Positions 36,488-45,958 of a stretch of 64,000 bases of DNA are shown in pieces. Below the pieces are notes generated by a model. It ran no database searches, was not told the DNA's origin, and was given only the letters and a program-made list of their open reading frames with translations. The first letter of the stretch is position 1. Each line of letters begins with the position of its first letter. The DNA lies in contig CANKGV010000001.1 in NCBI GenBank assembly GCA_947481575.1, positions 62,001 to 126,000 on the forward strand. Reading direction: 5' to 3'. The position numbers and the translations under genes are program-made. Source of the stretch: Alphaproteobacteria bacterium (GTDB lineage Bacteria; Pseudomonadota; Alphaproteobacteria; UBA2966; CAIVPW01).

Positions 36488-38163
36488 CATCGGTTCCGGT
36501 AGTTGAGCGCGGCCGCGCGGCCGCCACTCCGATGACGCAGAGCCGCTTGGTCGACGTGAACGACCTTTCGGTTTCCTTCCGCGTCGGCAACCGCACCGTG
36601 GAGGCCGTGCGCGGCGTTTCGTTCCACATTGAGAAGGGCGAGACGGTCGCGCTGGTGGGCGAAAGCGGATCGGGCAAGTCGGTGACGGCGCTGTCGCTGC
36701 TGCAACTGTTGCCCTACCCGCGCGCGTTCCACCCGACTGGGTCGATCCGGATCGATGGCGAGGAGATGATCGGTGCCCGCGAGCGTACGTTGCGCAGCAT
36801 CCGCGGCAACCGCGTCGGCATGATCTTTCAAGAGCCGATGACGTCGCTGAACCCACTGCACACGGTGGAGAAGCAGATCGCCGAGACGCTATTCGTGCAT
36901 CGCGGCATGAGCCGCACCCAGGCGCGGGCGCGGGTGATCGAACTGCTCGGACTCGTGGGCATCCCAGACGCCGAGCGGCGCCTGGGCTTCTATCCGCACC
37001 AGCTTTCCGGTGGGCAGCGCCAGCGCGTGATGATCGCGATGGCGCTGGCCAATGAGCCCGACCTGCTGATCGCCGACGAACCGACCACGGCCGTGGACGT
37101 GACGATCCAAGCGCAGATCCTAACCCTGCTGAAGGACCTGCAAACGCGGCTGGGCATGGCGCTGCTGATCATTACCCACGAGCTGGCGATCGTCCAAAAA
37201 TTGGCCGAGCGCATCTACGTGATGCACCGCGGCAAGTTCGTGGAAGAAGGCGCCACGCGCGAAATCTTCGCGCACCCGCAACACGAGTACACGCGGATGC
37301 TGATCGCTTCGGAGCCGAAACCGCGCCGCGACGCGCCGCCGGCCGGAACGCCGGTGATCCTCGAGGTGAAGGACCTCAAAGTGCACTTCCCGGTGCGCGG
37401 CGGATTCTTTGGCCGCACCCGCGACTACATCCGGGCCGTGGACGGCATTTCGCTGACCCTGCACGAAGGCCACACGCTCGGCATCGTGGGCGAGAGCGGG
37501 TCCGGCAAGACGACGCTGGGCTTGGCCATTCTGCGGCTGATCCGCAGCGACGGATCGATCAAGTTCCGCGGCACCGAGCTGCAGGGGCTGACCTTCAACC
37601 AGTTGCGGCCCCTGCGCAAAGACATTCAGATCGTGTTCCAGGACCCGTACGGATCCCTGAGCCCGCGCATGTCGGTTGGCGAGATCATCGCCGAAGGCCT
37701 AGTGGTGCATCAGCCCCGCATCACCTACGACGAGCGCCGGGAACGCGTGGCCGCGGCGCTGATCGAGGTGGGCCTTGAGCCCGAAATGATGGACCGCTAT
37801 CCGCACGAGTTTTCCGGCGGCCAGCGTCAGCGCATCTCGATTGCCCGCGCCCTCGTGCTGAAGCCCCGCCTGATCGTACTGGACGAGCCGACCTCGGCCT
37901 TGGACCGCACGGTGCAGGTGCAGATCTTGGACCTACTGCGCGGCCTGCGTGAGCGCTACAACCTCACCTACCTGTTCATCAGCCACGACTTGAAGGTAGT
38001 GCGCTCGATCGCCGACCGGGTGGTCGTGATGCGCAACGGCAAGATCGTTGAAGAAGGCCTGTGCGAGCAGGTTCTGAACCATCCCCAGACGCCCTACGCG
38101 GCCGCGCTGGTCAAAGCCTCGTTCGACTTGGTGGCCGACAACTCAGGCGTGGTCGGCATCTAG
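36484..38163 (+). CDS. yejF: dual ABC ATPase YejF
   Basis: A 559-residue protein with two full ATPase domains. Domain 1 has Walker [20 protein letters not shown], signature [20 protein letters not shown] and [20 protein letters not shown]. Domain 2 has [39 protein letters not shown] and [20 protein letters not shown]. Each is followed by an oligopeptide-transporter C-terminal extension ([30 protein letters not shown]). Starts with GTG in the yejE stop; completes the yejABEF operon. Confidence 0.95.
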   Translation: MTSVPVVERGRAAATPMTQSRLVDVNDLSVSFRVGNRTVEAVRGVSFHIEKGETVALVGESGSGKSVTALSLLQLLPYPRAFHPTGSIRIDGEEMIGARERTLRSIRGNRVGMIFQEPMTSLNPLHTVEKQIAETLFVHRGMSRTQARARVIELLGLVGIPDAERRLGFYPHQLSGGQRQRVMIAMALANEPDLLIADEPTTAVDVTIQAQILTLLKDLQTRLGMALLIITHELAIVQKLAERIYVMHRGKFVEEGATREIFAHPQHEYTRMLIASEPKPRRDAPPAGTPVILEVKDLKVHFPVRGGFFGRTRDYIRAVDGISLTLHEGHTLGIVGESGSGKTTLGLAILRLIRSDGSIKFRGTELQGLTFNQLRPLRKDIQIVFQDPYGSLSPRMSVGEIIAEGLVVHQPRITYDERRERVAAALIEVGLEPEMMDRYPHEFSGGQRQRISIARALVLKPRLIVLDEPTSALDRTVQVQILDLLRGLRERYNLTYLFISHDLKVVRSIADRVVVMRNGKIVEEGLCEQVLNHPQTPYAAALVKASFDLVADNSGVVGI

Positions 38164-38170
38164 CTGCTGC

Positions 38171-39574
38171 CTAGCGGCGGCCGCCGTAGCGTTGCTCGAT
38201 CAGCCGGTAGATCGCCCGCATCGTTTGCGCCTCGCCGCCTTCGGGGCGGCCCGGTTTGGGCTTCGGATTCCAAGCGTAGAGGTCGAGGTGAACCCAGCGC
38301 GGGCTGGCAGCCACGAACTTCTTTAGAAACAGTGCCGCGGTGATCGAACCGGCGAACGAGCCGCCGCTGATGTTGTTGGTGTCGGCGATCTTGCTGGCCA
38401 GCATGTCCATGTAGCCTTCCCACAGCGGCATCCGCCACAGCGGGTCCGCCTCGCGCTCGGCAAGCGCGGCGAGTTCCGCAGCGACCGCATCGTCGGTCGA
38501 ATACATCGCCGGCAAGTCGGGGCCTAGCGCCACGCGGGCGGCACCGGTCAGGGTCGAGAAGTCGATCAGCAGATCTGGCTTTTCGAGGTCTGCTTCCGCC
38601 AGGGCATCGCCCAACAGTAGGCGGCCTTCGGCGTCGGTATTGCCGATTTCGACCGTGAGGCCGTTGCGCGCGGTCAGGATATCGCCGGGGCGGAAGCTTT
38701 CCGCCGACACCGAATTCTCCGCCATCGGCAAGAGCGCGCGCAGGCGGATCGGGAACTTGGCGTCGGCGAGCATGCGGAACAGGCCGAGCGCGATGGCGGC
38801 ACCGGCCATGTCTTTCTTCATCAGCAACATGCCGTCGGCGCTTTTCAGGTCCAGGCCGCCGGTGTCGAAGCACACGCCTTTGCCCACCAGGGTCACGCGC
38901 GGGCCGGTCCGGCCCCAGCGCAGATCCACCAGCCTGGGTTCCTGGGACGCGCCTTTGCCAACGCCGTGAATCATGCCGAAGCCGCGGCGTACCAAGTTCT
39001 GACCGATCACCGTGGTGGCCTTGGCGCCAACGTCCTTGGCTACCTGGAGCGCCACGCGGGCGAAGTCGGCCGGCCCCAGATCGCCGGCCGGCGTGTTGAT
39101 CAGATCGCGGACCAGCGTGAACGAACCGTGGGCGCGTGCCACGTAGGCGCGATCGGCACGCGCCGGCCATTGCAGATCAGCGGGGGCATGGTCCGGGTCT
39201 GTTTTGCGGTAGCGGCCGAAGCGGTACGACGACAGCGCCCAGCCGAGGGCGGCCTGGGTCTGCGCGCGCGCATCGATCTGCGATCCAGAGATCGGCGCCA
39301 AGCGGTAGCGGCCGCGCGGAAGCACATCGGCAAGGGCGAAGTCCCAGATGCGCGGGGTGGCCGACACTCCCAGCACGATGCCGGCAATGCCGCCCTTCGG
39401 CGTGGGCACAACTTGGAACTTGCCTGGCTTGATCTTGAAACCCTGACGCTTGAGCCATTCGCTCACCGCAGCGGGCTGGGCCGCAAGCCATGCTTTGGCG
39501 GAGGCCTCGGTGACCGGCCAAATCGGAATCGCGCCGCTGCTTACGTCGACCAAGGGAATCGATTGTTTCGCCAC
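38171..39574 (-). CDS. M17 leucyl aminopeptidase family protein
   Basis: A 467-residue dizinc/dimanganese aminopeptidase releasing N-terminal residues from peptides. The active-site segments are VTLVGKGVCFDTGGLDLKSA, GMLLMKKDMAGAAIALGLFR and IGNTDAEGRLLLGDALAEAD, the latter holding the NTDAEGRL signature. Start is GTG at 39574. The N-terminal domain (1-170) is of the alphaproteobacterial PepA-like variety with FGRYRKTDPDHAPADLQWPA. Convergent with yejF 7 nt away; a peptide importer beside a peptidase makes metabolic sense but does not prove a link. Confidence 0.93.
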   Translation of the reverse strand: MAKQSIPLVDVSSGAIPIWPVTEASAKAWLAAQPAAVSEWLKRQGFKIKPGKFQVVPTPKGGIAGIVLGVSATPRIWDFALADVLPRGRYRLAPISGSQIDARAQTQAALGWALSSYRFGRYRKTDPDHAPADLQWPARADRAYVARAHGSFTLVRDLINTPAGDLGPADFARVALQVAKDVGAKATTVIGQNLVRRGFGMIHGVGKGASQEPRLVDLRWGRTGPRVTLVGKGVCFDTGGLDLKSADGMLLMKKDMAGAAIALGLFRMLADAKFPIRLRALLPMAENSVSAESFRPGDILTARNGLTVEIGNTDAEGRLLLGDALAEADLEKPDLLIDFSTLTGAARVALGPDLPAMYSTDDAVAAELAALAEREADPLWRMPLWEGYMDMLASKIADTNNISGGSFAGSITAALFLKKFVAASPRWVHLDLYAWNPKPKPGRPEGGEAQTMRAIYRLIEQRYGGRR

Positions 39575-39705
39575 CGCCAGCCTCGCGCTGTTCCGCCGTT
39601 GATCCGGCGCCGCGGAGTATAGGAGAGGCCGCCGTACGGAGGAATTGCGCGCCGACGGCGAAATGCGGCATCAACAGTATCTGCCCCCAACGGCAAGGAG
39701 CGCCC

Positions 39706-40368
39706 ATGGCCCTGACCCTCGTGATCGGCAACAAGAACTACTCGTCGTGGTCGCTGCGCGCGTGGCTGGCGCTCAACCACACCGGAACGCCATTCGAGGA
39801 AGTGGTGGTGCCGCTCTACGAACCAGGCAGCACTGCCGCGATCACGCGGTATTCGCCCAGCGGCAAAGTGCCGGTGCTACGCGATGGCGACGTGACCGTG
39901 TGGGAATCCTTGGCGATCTGCGAGTACCTGGCGGAGAAGTTCCCGGACAAAGGCCTGTGGCCCAGGGATGGCGCCGCGCGCGCCGTGGCGCGGGCGATCA
40001 GCAACGAGATGCACGCGGGGTTTCGCGCCCTGCGCGACACGATGGTGATGAACATCCGCGCCAAGGGACGGAAGGTGGAGATGGGCGATGCGGTGACCGG
40101 CGAGATTCAGCGCATCGCCGACATCTGGGCCGCAGCGCGGGCAAAGTTCGGTGCCGGAGGGCCGTTTCTGTTCGGCACGTTCACCATCGCCGACGCCATG
40201 TATGCTCCGGTGGTGACGCGCTTCCACACCTATGGCGTGGCACTAGAGGGCGAAGCGAAGACGTATGCCGACGCGGTGTGGGACATGCCGCCCATGCAGG
40301 CCGTGCGCAAGGCTGCCGCGGCCGAGCCCTGGGTGATCGAGCGCTTTGAGCGCGGGCGGCTGAACTAG
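39706..40368 (+). CDS. glutathione S-transferase family protein
   Basis: A 220-residue GST. The thioredoxin-like N-domain starts TLVIGNKNYSSWSLRAWLAL, where the SSWS serines are at the catalytic position, and includes PSGKVPVLRDGDVTVWESLA (GSH-binding cis-Pro and Glu-Ser). The all-helical C-domain includes FLFGTFTIADAMYAPVVTRF. Substrate unknown. ATG has AAGGAG upstream. Its TAG shares CTAG with the convergent pncB stop. Confidence 0.9.
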   Translation: MALTLVIGNKNYSSWSLRAWLALNHTGTPFEEVVVPLYEPGSTAAITRYSPSGKVPVLRDGDVTVWESLAICEYLAEKFPDKGLWPRDGAARAVARAISNEMHAGFRALRDTMVMNIRAKGRKVEMGDAVTGEIQRIADIWAAARAKFGAGGPFLFGTFTIADAMYAPVVTRFHTYGVALEGEAKTYADAVWDMPPMQAVRKAAAAEPWVIERFERGRLN

Positions 40369-41729
40369 CGCAGTTCTGCCGCCACCGACTTTGCGTAGGC
40401 GGCCAATTCCGGGCTGATCATGACTGGGTACGGCGGTTGCGCCGGAACCAACCCGCGAACCGGCCGCGGTAGCTTGGCAATCTCCGCCTTGGCATAGGCG
40501 CGCGCCGCATCGAGGCTGACGCGGCCGGCCGGTAAGCGCTTGCCCTCGGACATCACCGGCTGGAGCAGGGCGCGGCCCAACAAGCGTTCTGCGGCACGGG
40601 TGATGGTGTCGCCGGCCGATATGCCGCGGTGCTCATCGCGGAACACCTGCTTGCGGCCAGGGAGGACTTCCTTGCCGGTGGAGCGCTTCAAACGGCCCTG
40701 TCCGGCGCATTCGGTCATCTTGTAGACGATGTCGAACGAGGGCGCGTCTTCTGACACGCCCATGCGGGTGCCGACGCCGAATCCGTTGATCGGCGCTTCC
40801 TTGGCCATCAGATCGGCGATCGCGTATTCATCGAGCCCGCCGGATGCAAAGATTTCCACACGGGGGAGGCCGGCCTCGTCGAGAATCGCCCGCGCGCCGC
40901 GTGACAGCACCGCCAGGTCGCCGGAATCGAGCCGCACCGCCGTGACGGCACCGGGGCCGAGTTCTTGCGCGATCTCCACCGCGTGGCGCACGCCGCGCAA
41001 GGTGTCGTAGGTGTCGACCAGTAGCGTGGTGCCCGGATACTGCCGCGCAAACGTGCGCAGCGCTTCGAGCTCGGAGCCGTAGGCCTGCACGTACGAGTGA
41101 GCCATGGTGCCGACCGGCGTGAGGCCATACATCTGCGCCGCCAGCACGTTCGACGTGCCGGACACGCCGGCGATCGCGCACGCGCGCGCGGCTTTGATGG
41201 CAGCATCGGTGCCGTGCATGCGGCGGGCGCCGAAGTCCACCACCGTGCGCCCGGCAGCGGCTGCAACCACGCGCGCGGCCTTCGATGCCTGCACGGTCTG
41301 CACGTGCATCTGGTTCATCACGAAGGTTTCGACGATCTGCGCTTCGGCTAGGGGCGCAGTGATTTCGAGCATCGGGACACCGGCGAACACCGGCGTGCCT
41401 TCCGGCACCGCCACGACATCGCCGGTGAACCGGAACTCGCGCAGCCAATCGAGAAACTCAGGTGAGAACCGCTTGAGTGTGCGCAGGTACGCGATGTTGT
41501 CATCGCTGAACTGCAGCGATTCGAGATAGCCCAACACCGAATCCAGGCCGCACGCGAGCAAGTAGTTGCGCTGGGCCGGCAAGGTGCGGGCGAACAGGCT
41601 AAAGGTGGCTTCGCGAGTGGCGAGGCCATTGGCCACGTAGGCTTGCGCCATGGTGAGCTCGTAGAGATCGGTGAACAGGGCGACGTTATCCGCGCCGACC
41701 CATGTCCCGCTCAGTCCCGAGCTACCCAT
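40365..41729 (-). CDS. pncB: nicotinate phosphoribosyltransferase
   Basis: Salvages nicotinate into NAD. The 454 residues include FTDLYELTMAQAYVANGLAT, the substrate region FGARRMHGTDAAIKAARACA, VGTMAHSYVQAYGSELEALR holding the histidine that is phosphorylated in the family, and TTLLVDTYDTLRGVRHAVEI followed by VRLDSGDLAVLSRGARAILD. Length and order of motifs fit the actinobacterial/alphaproteobacterial PncB type. ATG at 41729; divergent from the next methyltransferase. Confidence 0.95.
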   Translation of the reverse strand: MGSSGLSGTWVGADNVALFTDLYELTMAQAYVANGLATREATFSLFARTLPAQRNYLLACGLDSVLGYLESLQFSDDNIAYLRTLKRFSPEFLDWLREFRFTGDVVAVPEGTPVFAGVPMLEITAPLAEAQIVETFVMNQMHVQTVQASKAARVVAAAAGRTVVDFGARRMHGTDAAIKAARACAIAGVSGTSNVLAAQMYGLTPVGTMAHSYVQAYGSELEALRTFARQYPGTTLLVDTYDTLRGVRHAVEIAQELGPGAVTAVRLDSGDLAVLSRGARAILDEAGLPRVEIFASGGLDEYAIADLMAKEAPINGFGVGTRMGVSEDAPSFDIVYKMTECAGQGRLKRSTGKEVLPGRKQVFRDEHRGISAGDTITRAAERLLGRALLQPVMSEGKRLPAGRVSLDAARAYAKAEIAKLPRPVRGLVPAQPPYPVMISPELAAYAKSVAAELR

Positions 41730-41872
41730 CCCTAGCGTCCTTCACATTCCTTGGCGCCGCCAACACCTGTTACGGGCTGCCGCACGGGTCCGCAACTGCG
41801 ACCTGATCGCACCCCGGGGCCCGTGCGCCGGATTTGCTGGCTCGGTGCGGGCCGTTAGGGCACCCTTCGCCT

Positions 41873-42445
41873 ATGGCCGGATCGGTGTTCATCTTCTTGG
41901 CGCGCTGGCTGCGCGACCCCGCGCACATCGGCGCCATCATGCCTTCGGGCAAGCAACTGGCCCGCGCCATGGCGGCCCAAGTCGCAGGCACCACCGGTGC
42001 CATCGTCGAGCTTGGCGGGGGCACTGGCACCGTGACCGAGGCGCTGCTGGCGGCCCAGGTGGACCCCAAACGCCTGATCGTGTTGGAACGCGATGGCCAT
42101 TTGGCGGACCACCTGGCCAAGCGGTTTCCCGGGGTGACCGTGGTCCACGGCGATGCCCGCGACGTTCGCGCTGCAGTGGCAAAGGCAAACGTTGGCCCGG
42201 TGGGCGCGTTCGTTTCCAGCTTGCCGCTACTGTCGCTGCCGAGCGCCGAATGCGCGGCGATCGTCGCCGAATGTTCCCAATTGATGGGCGCCGACGGGCG
42301 CTTCGTGCAGTTCACCTACGGCCCCCGTTCACCGATCCCCAACCACGGGCAGTTCGGCCTGCAGGCCCGCGCCACCGCGTGGGTGCTGTGGAACGTGCCG
42401 CCCGCAACCGTGTGGCGCTACACCCGCGCCGCGGCGGCGGCCTAG
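41873..42445 (+). CDS. class I SAM-dependent methyltransferase, PmtA-like
   Basis: A 190-residue methyltransferase. After the N-terminal SVFIFLARWLRDPAHIGAIM and PSGKQLARAMAAQV come motif I GAIVELGGGTGTVTEALLAA and VLERDGHLADHLAKRFPGVT, then GAFVSSLPLLSLPSAECAAI and FVQFTYGPRSPIPNHGQFGL. This pattern fits the Rhodobacter/Sinorhizobium PmtA family that methylates phosphatidylethanolamine, but related members act as rRNA adenine-type or unknown enzymes. Start ATG at 41873. Confidence 0.75.
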   Translation: MAGSVFIFLARWLRDPAHIGAIMPSGKQLARAMAAQVAGTTGAIVELGGGTGTVTEALLAAQVDPKRLIVLERDGHLADHLAKRFPGVTVVHGDARDVRAAVAKANVGPVGAFVSSLPLLSLPSAECAAIVAECSQLMGADGRFVQFTYGPRSPIPNHGQFGLQARATAWVLWNVPPATVWRYTRAAAAA

Positions 42446-42447
42446 CC

Positions 42448-42765
42448 ATGCGCGGCACGGTCCTAAGGTTGGTATTGGTGCTGGCCTTTGCTGCGGCCGG
42501 ATGGGGGCTGACCGACTCAGACGCCGGCGTGGTCAACGCAACGGTCGCCATCGGCGCCGCCGACAGCGAGCATCAACACGGCGACGGAGCAGCACACGGC
42601 CACTGTTGCGAGTGCGCGGCCGCAGGATGCCCGGTGGCAATCCTAGGCGAGCGGCCCGGCGTTGTGGCGATGGACGAGCGTACGTGGGACGCCGCACCGG
42701 ATCAGCGCACTCAATCCGATGCGCGCAGTTACCTCGTGGAGCCACCGCCGAGACCGTGGGCCTAG
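42448..42765 (+). CDS. small exported His/Cys-rich protein, putative metal binding
   Basis: A 105-residue protein starting 2 nt after the methyltransferase stop. A signal-like helix (VLRLVLVLAFAAAGWGLTDS) is followed by a metal-ligand cluster SEHQHGDGAAHGHCCECAAA ending GCP (four His and four Cys within about 25 residues), then a charged tail. It lies 44 nt before a multicopper oxidase gene, so periplasmic copper handling is a reasonable guess. No family recognised. Confidence 0.65.
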   Translation: MRGTVLRLVLVLAFAAAGWGLTDSDAGVVNATVAIGAADSEHQHGDGAAHGHCCECAAAGCPVAILGERPGVVAMDERTWDAAPDQRTQSDARSYLVEPPPRPWA

Positions 42766-42809
42766 CACCGACGTGCTCTTAGTCCCCAACATTTCACGAG
42801 GTTCGTTCC

Positions 42810-44291
42810 ATGCGTGCAATCACTCGCCGCAACTTCCTGGACTACTCATCCGTGCTCGCCCTCGGCGGAGCCGCGTCACTGACCCTGCCGCGTTCCGCCC
42901 GTGCGGCCGCAATGACACTGAAGGTCGGCACCCGGCAGATCGAGGTCAACGGTAAGTCCGCCACCGTGTTCGGCATCCAGCAGCCCGACGGTACCCACGG
43001 CCTGACGTTGGACGGCGGTTCCAACTTCGCGGTCCAATTGGAGAACGCCCTGAAGGAGCCAACTCTGGTGCATTGGCACGGTCTTACGCCGCCGTGGCGC
43101 CAGGACGGCACGCCAGGGGTGACTCAAGAACCGATCGCGGCGGGGGCCAACGCCACCTACGACTTCACGCTCAATCGCACCGGCACGTTCTGGATGCACT
43201 CGCACCTGGGGTTCCAGGAGCAGGCATTGCTGGCGGCGCCGCTAATCGTGCGCAATGCCGATGACCGCAGCCGCGACGAGCAGGAGGTCGTGGTCCTGCT
43301 GCACGACTTCTCGTTCAAGACGCCGGAGGAAATCTTCGCCGGCCTGCGCGGGTCAGGCCTGGACAAGATGATGGACGATGGCATGGCGGCCATGCACGGC
43401 TCCGGCGGCGGTATGGGCATGAGCGGCATGGGCGGGATGGCCGCCGCCGATACCCACGCCGCGGCGCCGATGCCGGGCATGTCGGACCTGAACGACATCG
43501 AGTACGACGCCTTTCTGGCCAACGACCGGACCCTAGACGATCCAGCGGTGATCAAGGTTGCGGCCAACGGGCGGGTGCGGTTGCGCATCATCAACGGCTC
43601 GGCAGCGACCAACTTCACCGTCGATCTGGGTGCGCTTACCGGCGAGTTGATCGCCGTCGATGGGAACCCGATCGTACCGGTCACCGGCCAGCGCTTTCCC
43701 ATCGCCATGGCCCAGCGGTTGGACATCCGACTCACGGTCCCGGGCGGCGCGGCGGCCCCGATCCTTGCGCTGCGCGAGGGCGGCCCCCAGCGCACGGGAG
43801 TGATCCTGCAGCCCACCGGAGCGGCCGTGGCAAAGATCGGTACGAGCGGCACCGCCGATGGACCGACGCTGGATCTGACGCTCGAACAGGCCCTGAAGTC
43901 GCCGACGCCGCTGGCACCACGGCCCGCCGACCGTACGGTGCCGATCACGTTGATCGGCAACATGACCGGCTATCTGTGGGGCATCGACATGAACGGCGCC
44001 ACGTTGAACAAGTTGATGGTGAAGACCGGCGAGCGTGTAGAGATCGCGATGCGCAACAATTCACCGATGGCGCATCCGATGCACCTGCACGGCCACCATT
44101 TCCAAGTTATCCAGATCGGTGACCGCGCCATCGCCGGCGCGATCCGCGATACGGTGCTGGTGCCGCCCAACTCGGAAGTCCGCGTCGCGTTCGATGCGGA
44201 CAACGCGGGCAAGTGGGCATTCCATTGCCACAGCCTGTACCACATGAACGCAGGCATGATGACGACCTTGGAATACGAGGGAGTCGTCTAG
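42810..44291 (+). CDS. Tat-exported multicopper oxidase
   Basis: A 493-residue three-cupredoxin oxidase of the CueO/CopA/SufI superfamily. Tat signal TRRNFLDYSSVLALGGAASL. Copper ligands: HWHGLTPPW, FWMHSHLGFQ, HPMHLHGHHF and WAFHCHSLYHMNAGM, so the type 1 site (Cys, His, Met) and the trinuclear site are complete. Between about residues 188 and 228 is a Met/His-rich segment (GGGMGMSGMGGM) like the Cu(I)-sequestering inserts of CueO, which points to cuprous-oxidase/copper tolerance. It is preceded by a His/Cys-rich exported protein. Confidence 0.9.
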   Translation: MRAITRRNFLDYSSVLALGGAASLTLPRSARAAAMTLKVGTRQIEVNGKSATVFGIQQPDGTHGLTLDGGSNFAVQLENALKEPTLVHWHGLTPPWRQDGTPGVTQEPIAAGANATYDFTLNRTGTFWMHSHLGFQEQALLAAPLIVRNADDRSRDEQEVVVLLHDFSFKTPEEIFAGLRGSGLDKMMDDGMAAMHGSGGGMGMSGMGGMAAADTHAAAPMPGMSDLNDIEYDAFLANDRTLDDPAVIKVAANGRVRLRIINGSAATNFTVDLGALTGELIAVDGNPIVPVTGQRFPIAMAQRLDIRLTVPGGAAAPILALREGGPQRTGVILQPTGAAVAKIGTSGTADGPTLDLTLEQALKSPTPLAPRPADRTVPITLIGNMTGYLWGIDMNGATLNKLMVKTGERVEIAMRNNSPMAHPMHLHGHHFQVIQIGDRAIAGAIRDTVLVPPNSEVRVAFDADNAGKWAFHCHSLYHMNAGMMTTLEYEGVV

Positions 44292-44337
44292 CGAAGGCCT
44301 GCGGGACGTGGCGCACTGGCTCGCTTTCTGATAGCGG

Positions 44338-45003
44338 ATGCCGGTGCGCTACGTTTCTCCCGAACGCCCCGCGGCACCTGCGATCCTCATGCTTGCGGGG
44401 GTGGTGGCGCCGATTCTGTACATCGTTGCTGTGGTGATCGGCGGTCTGCTGCGGCCGCGCTACAGCCATTTGGACGACGCGATCAGTGTGTTGATCGCCG
44501 AAGGCGCGCCGCACAAGGTGCTGCTAGGCGGCCTGTTCTTTGCCTACAACGTGCTGGCGATCTTTGCCGCCGATGCCCTTGCGGCGCGCTTACGCTTGAC
44601 CGAGTCGCGCCCACTGCGCTGGGCCGGCGCTACGTTCCTGACCACCGCGATCCTGGGGATGCTGTTGCTGGCGGTGCCGATGGACCGGCCCAACGCGCCG
44701 ATGACGCCGATCGGCGTCGGTCATGCGATTCTGGCCGGACTGGTAGCGCTCGGGTGCCTGGCGACCGTGGCACTCACCGCCTTCGGTGCAGCAAAGCTGG
44801 GTTACGGCACCTACGCCACCTTCGCCTGGCGGACATTCGCCGTGATGCTGGTGGCGGGCGCCGTTGCCGCAGCGGCTGCCGCGTTGCACTGGCCGTGGAT
44901 GGGCTTAGCGGAACGCATAAGCGTAGGCGCATACTTGGTGTGGATGGCGAGGACGTGCTGGCAGGCGATCACCAACCACTTCCCACGTTTTGCGGAGCGT
45001 TGA
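44338..45003 (+). CDS. DUF998 family membrane protein
   Basis: A 221-residue integral membrane protein with about six helices (MLAGVVAPILYIVAVVIGGL, VLLGGLFFAYNVLAIFAADA, TFLTTAILGMLLLAVPMD and more). The segment LRPRYSHLDDAISVLIAEGA, with PRYSHLDDAISVL, is typical of DUF998 proteins. Function unknown. Followed 1 nt later by the PAP2 phosphatase gene, implying cotranscription, perhaps with a lipid-related role. Confidence 0.8.
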   Translation: MPVRYVSPERPAAPAILMLAGVVAPILYIVAVVIGGLLRPRYSHLDDAISVLIAEGAPHKVLLGGLFFAYNVLAIFAADALAARLRLTESRPLRWAGATFLTTAILGMLLLAVPMDRPNAPMTPIGVGHAILAGLVALGCLATVALTAFGAAKLGYGTYATFAWRTFAVMLVAGAVAAAAAALHWPWMGLAERISVGAYLVWMARTCWQAITNHFPRFAER

Positions 45004-45004
45004 G

Positions 45005-45814
45005 ATGACGGCGCGCCACCTTGGCATCCTTACGCTGACGGCGCTGTTGCTGGCGCCGATGGTTGCCAGCGGCGAAGAACCCGGTGTCACACAGCCATAT
45101 CTTTCGAGCTTCGTGACCAACGGGGCCCGCATCGCGACCGCGCCGCTGCGCATGGACCGCGCGGACTGGTGGCACAACGCTTTGGTGCTGGGCGCCGTCG
45201 GCGCCGCTTACCTGATCGACGAGGACATCCGCGACTCGGTACAGCACAGCCGCACCCAGACTCTGGACCGGGTCAGCGTCCGCGCACGGGTGTTTGGCAG
45301 CAACAGCGTCGTGGTGCCGGCGCTGGGCATCACGTACTTGGCGGGCAGCGCTATTGGATCGCCGCGCGTGAAGGAAACGTCCCTGCTCGGCTTCGAGACC
45401 TGGGGCCTGACTGCCGTGATCGTTGAGGGTCTCAAGCTGACCACCCATCGCCACCGGCCCGACGAGGGTCTGGGCAAGGACCAGTTCGACGGCCCGGGCG
45501 GCGCCAAGACCGCGGACGCACTGCCGTCCGGCCACGCGGCCAACGCGTTCGCGATCGCCAGCATCATCGCCTCGGAATACGCCGACCGGCCCGGCATCGG
45601 CATGGTCGCCTACAGCCTAGCAACCCTGACCGCCTGGTCCCGGGTGAACGACGATCTGCATTGGACCAGCGACGTCCTTCTGGGCAGCGCCATCGGCTAT
45701 GGAGTCGGCAAACTAGTGTTCGCGAGCGATCCATTCCTGCGCCGCTACGGCCTCGCCCTAGCTCCGGCACCGTTCGAAAAGGGCTCGGGAATCGGCTTGG
45801 CGGCTCGGTTTTAG
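45005..45814 (+). CDS. PAP2 family phosphatase
   Basis: A 269-residue membrane-associated acid phosphatase with an N-terminal signal (LGILTLTALLLAPMVASGEE). The three PAP2 motifs are LKLTTHRHRPDEG (KX6RP), ALPSGHAANAFAIAS (PSGH) and WSRVNDDLHWTSDVLLG (SRX5HX3D), so it should be active. Members dephosphorylate phosphatidic acid, undecaprenyl or lipid A pyrophosphates. Start at ATG 45005 chosen because a GGAG precedes it; it immediately follows the DUF998 stop. Confidence 0.9.
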   Translation: MTARHLGILTLTALLLAPMVASGEEPGVTQPYLSSFVTNGARIATAPLRMDRADWWHNALVLGAVGAAYLIDEDIRDSVQHSRTQTLDRVSVRARVFGSNSVVVPALGITYLAGSAIGSPRVKETSLLGFETWGLTAVIVEGLKLTTHRHRPDEGLGKDQFDGPGGAKTADALPSGHAANAFAIASIIASEYADRPGIGMVAYSLATLTAWSRVNDDLHWTSDVLLGSAIGYGVGKLVFASDPFLRRYGLALAPAPFEKGSGIGLAARF

Positions 45815-45958
45815 GCCCTCCCCGCGACCGGCTGACGCGCCGGACGCCGATTGCTTTACCCCCGGTTCTGGCGAGCGTAGAGTTCGCCCTCCCGCGCACC
45901 CTGCGGGGCTTTGGGTGTGACGCGCGCACCGTGCGCCGCTGACACACGTTTCGACCGC

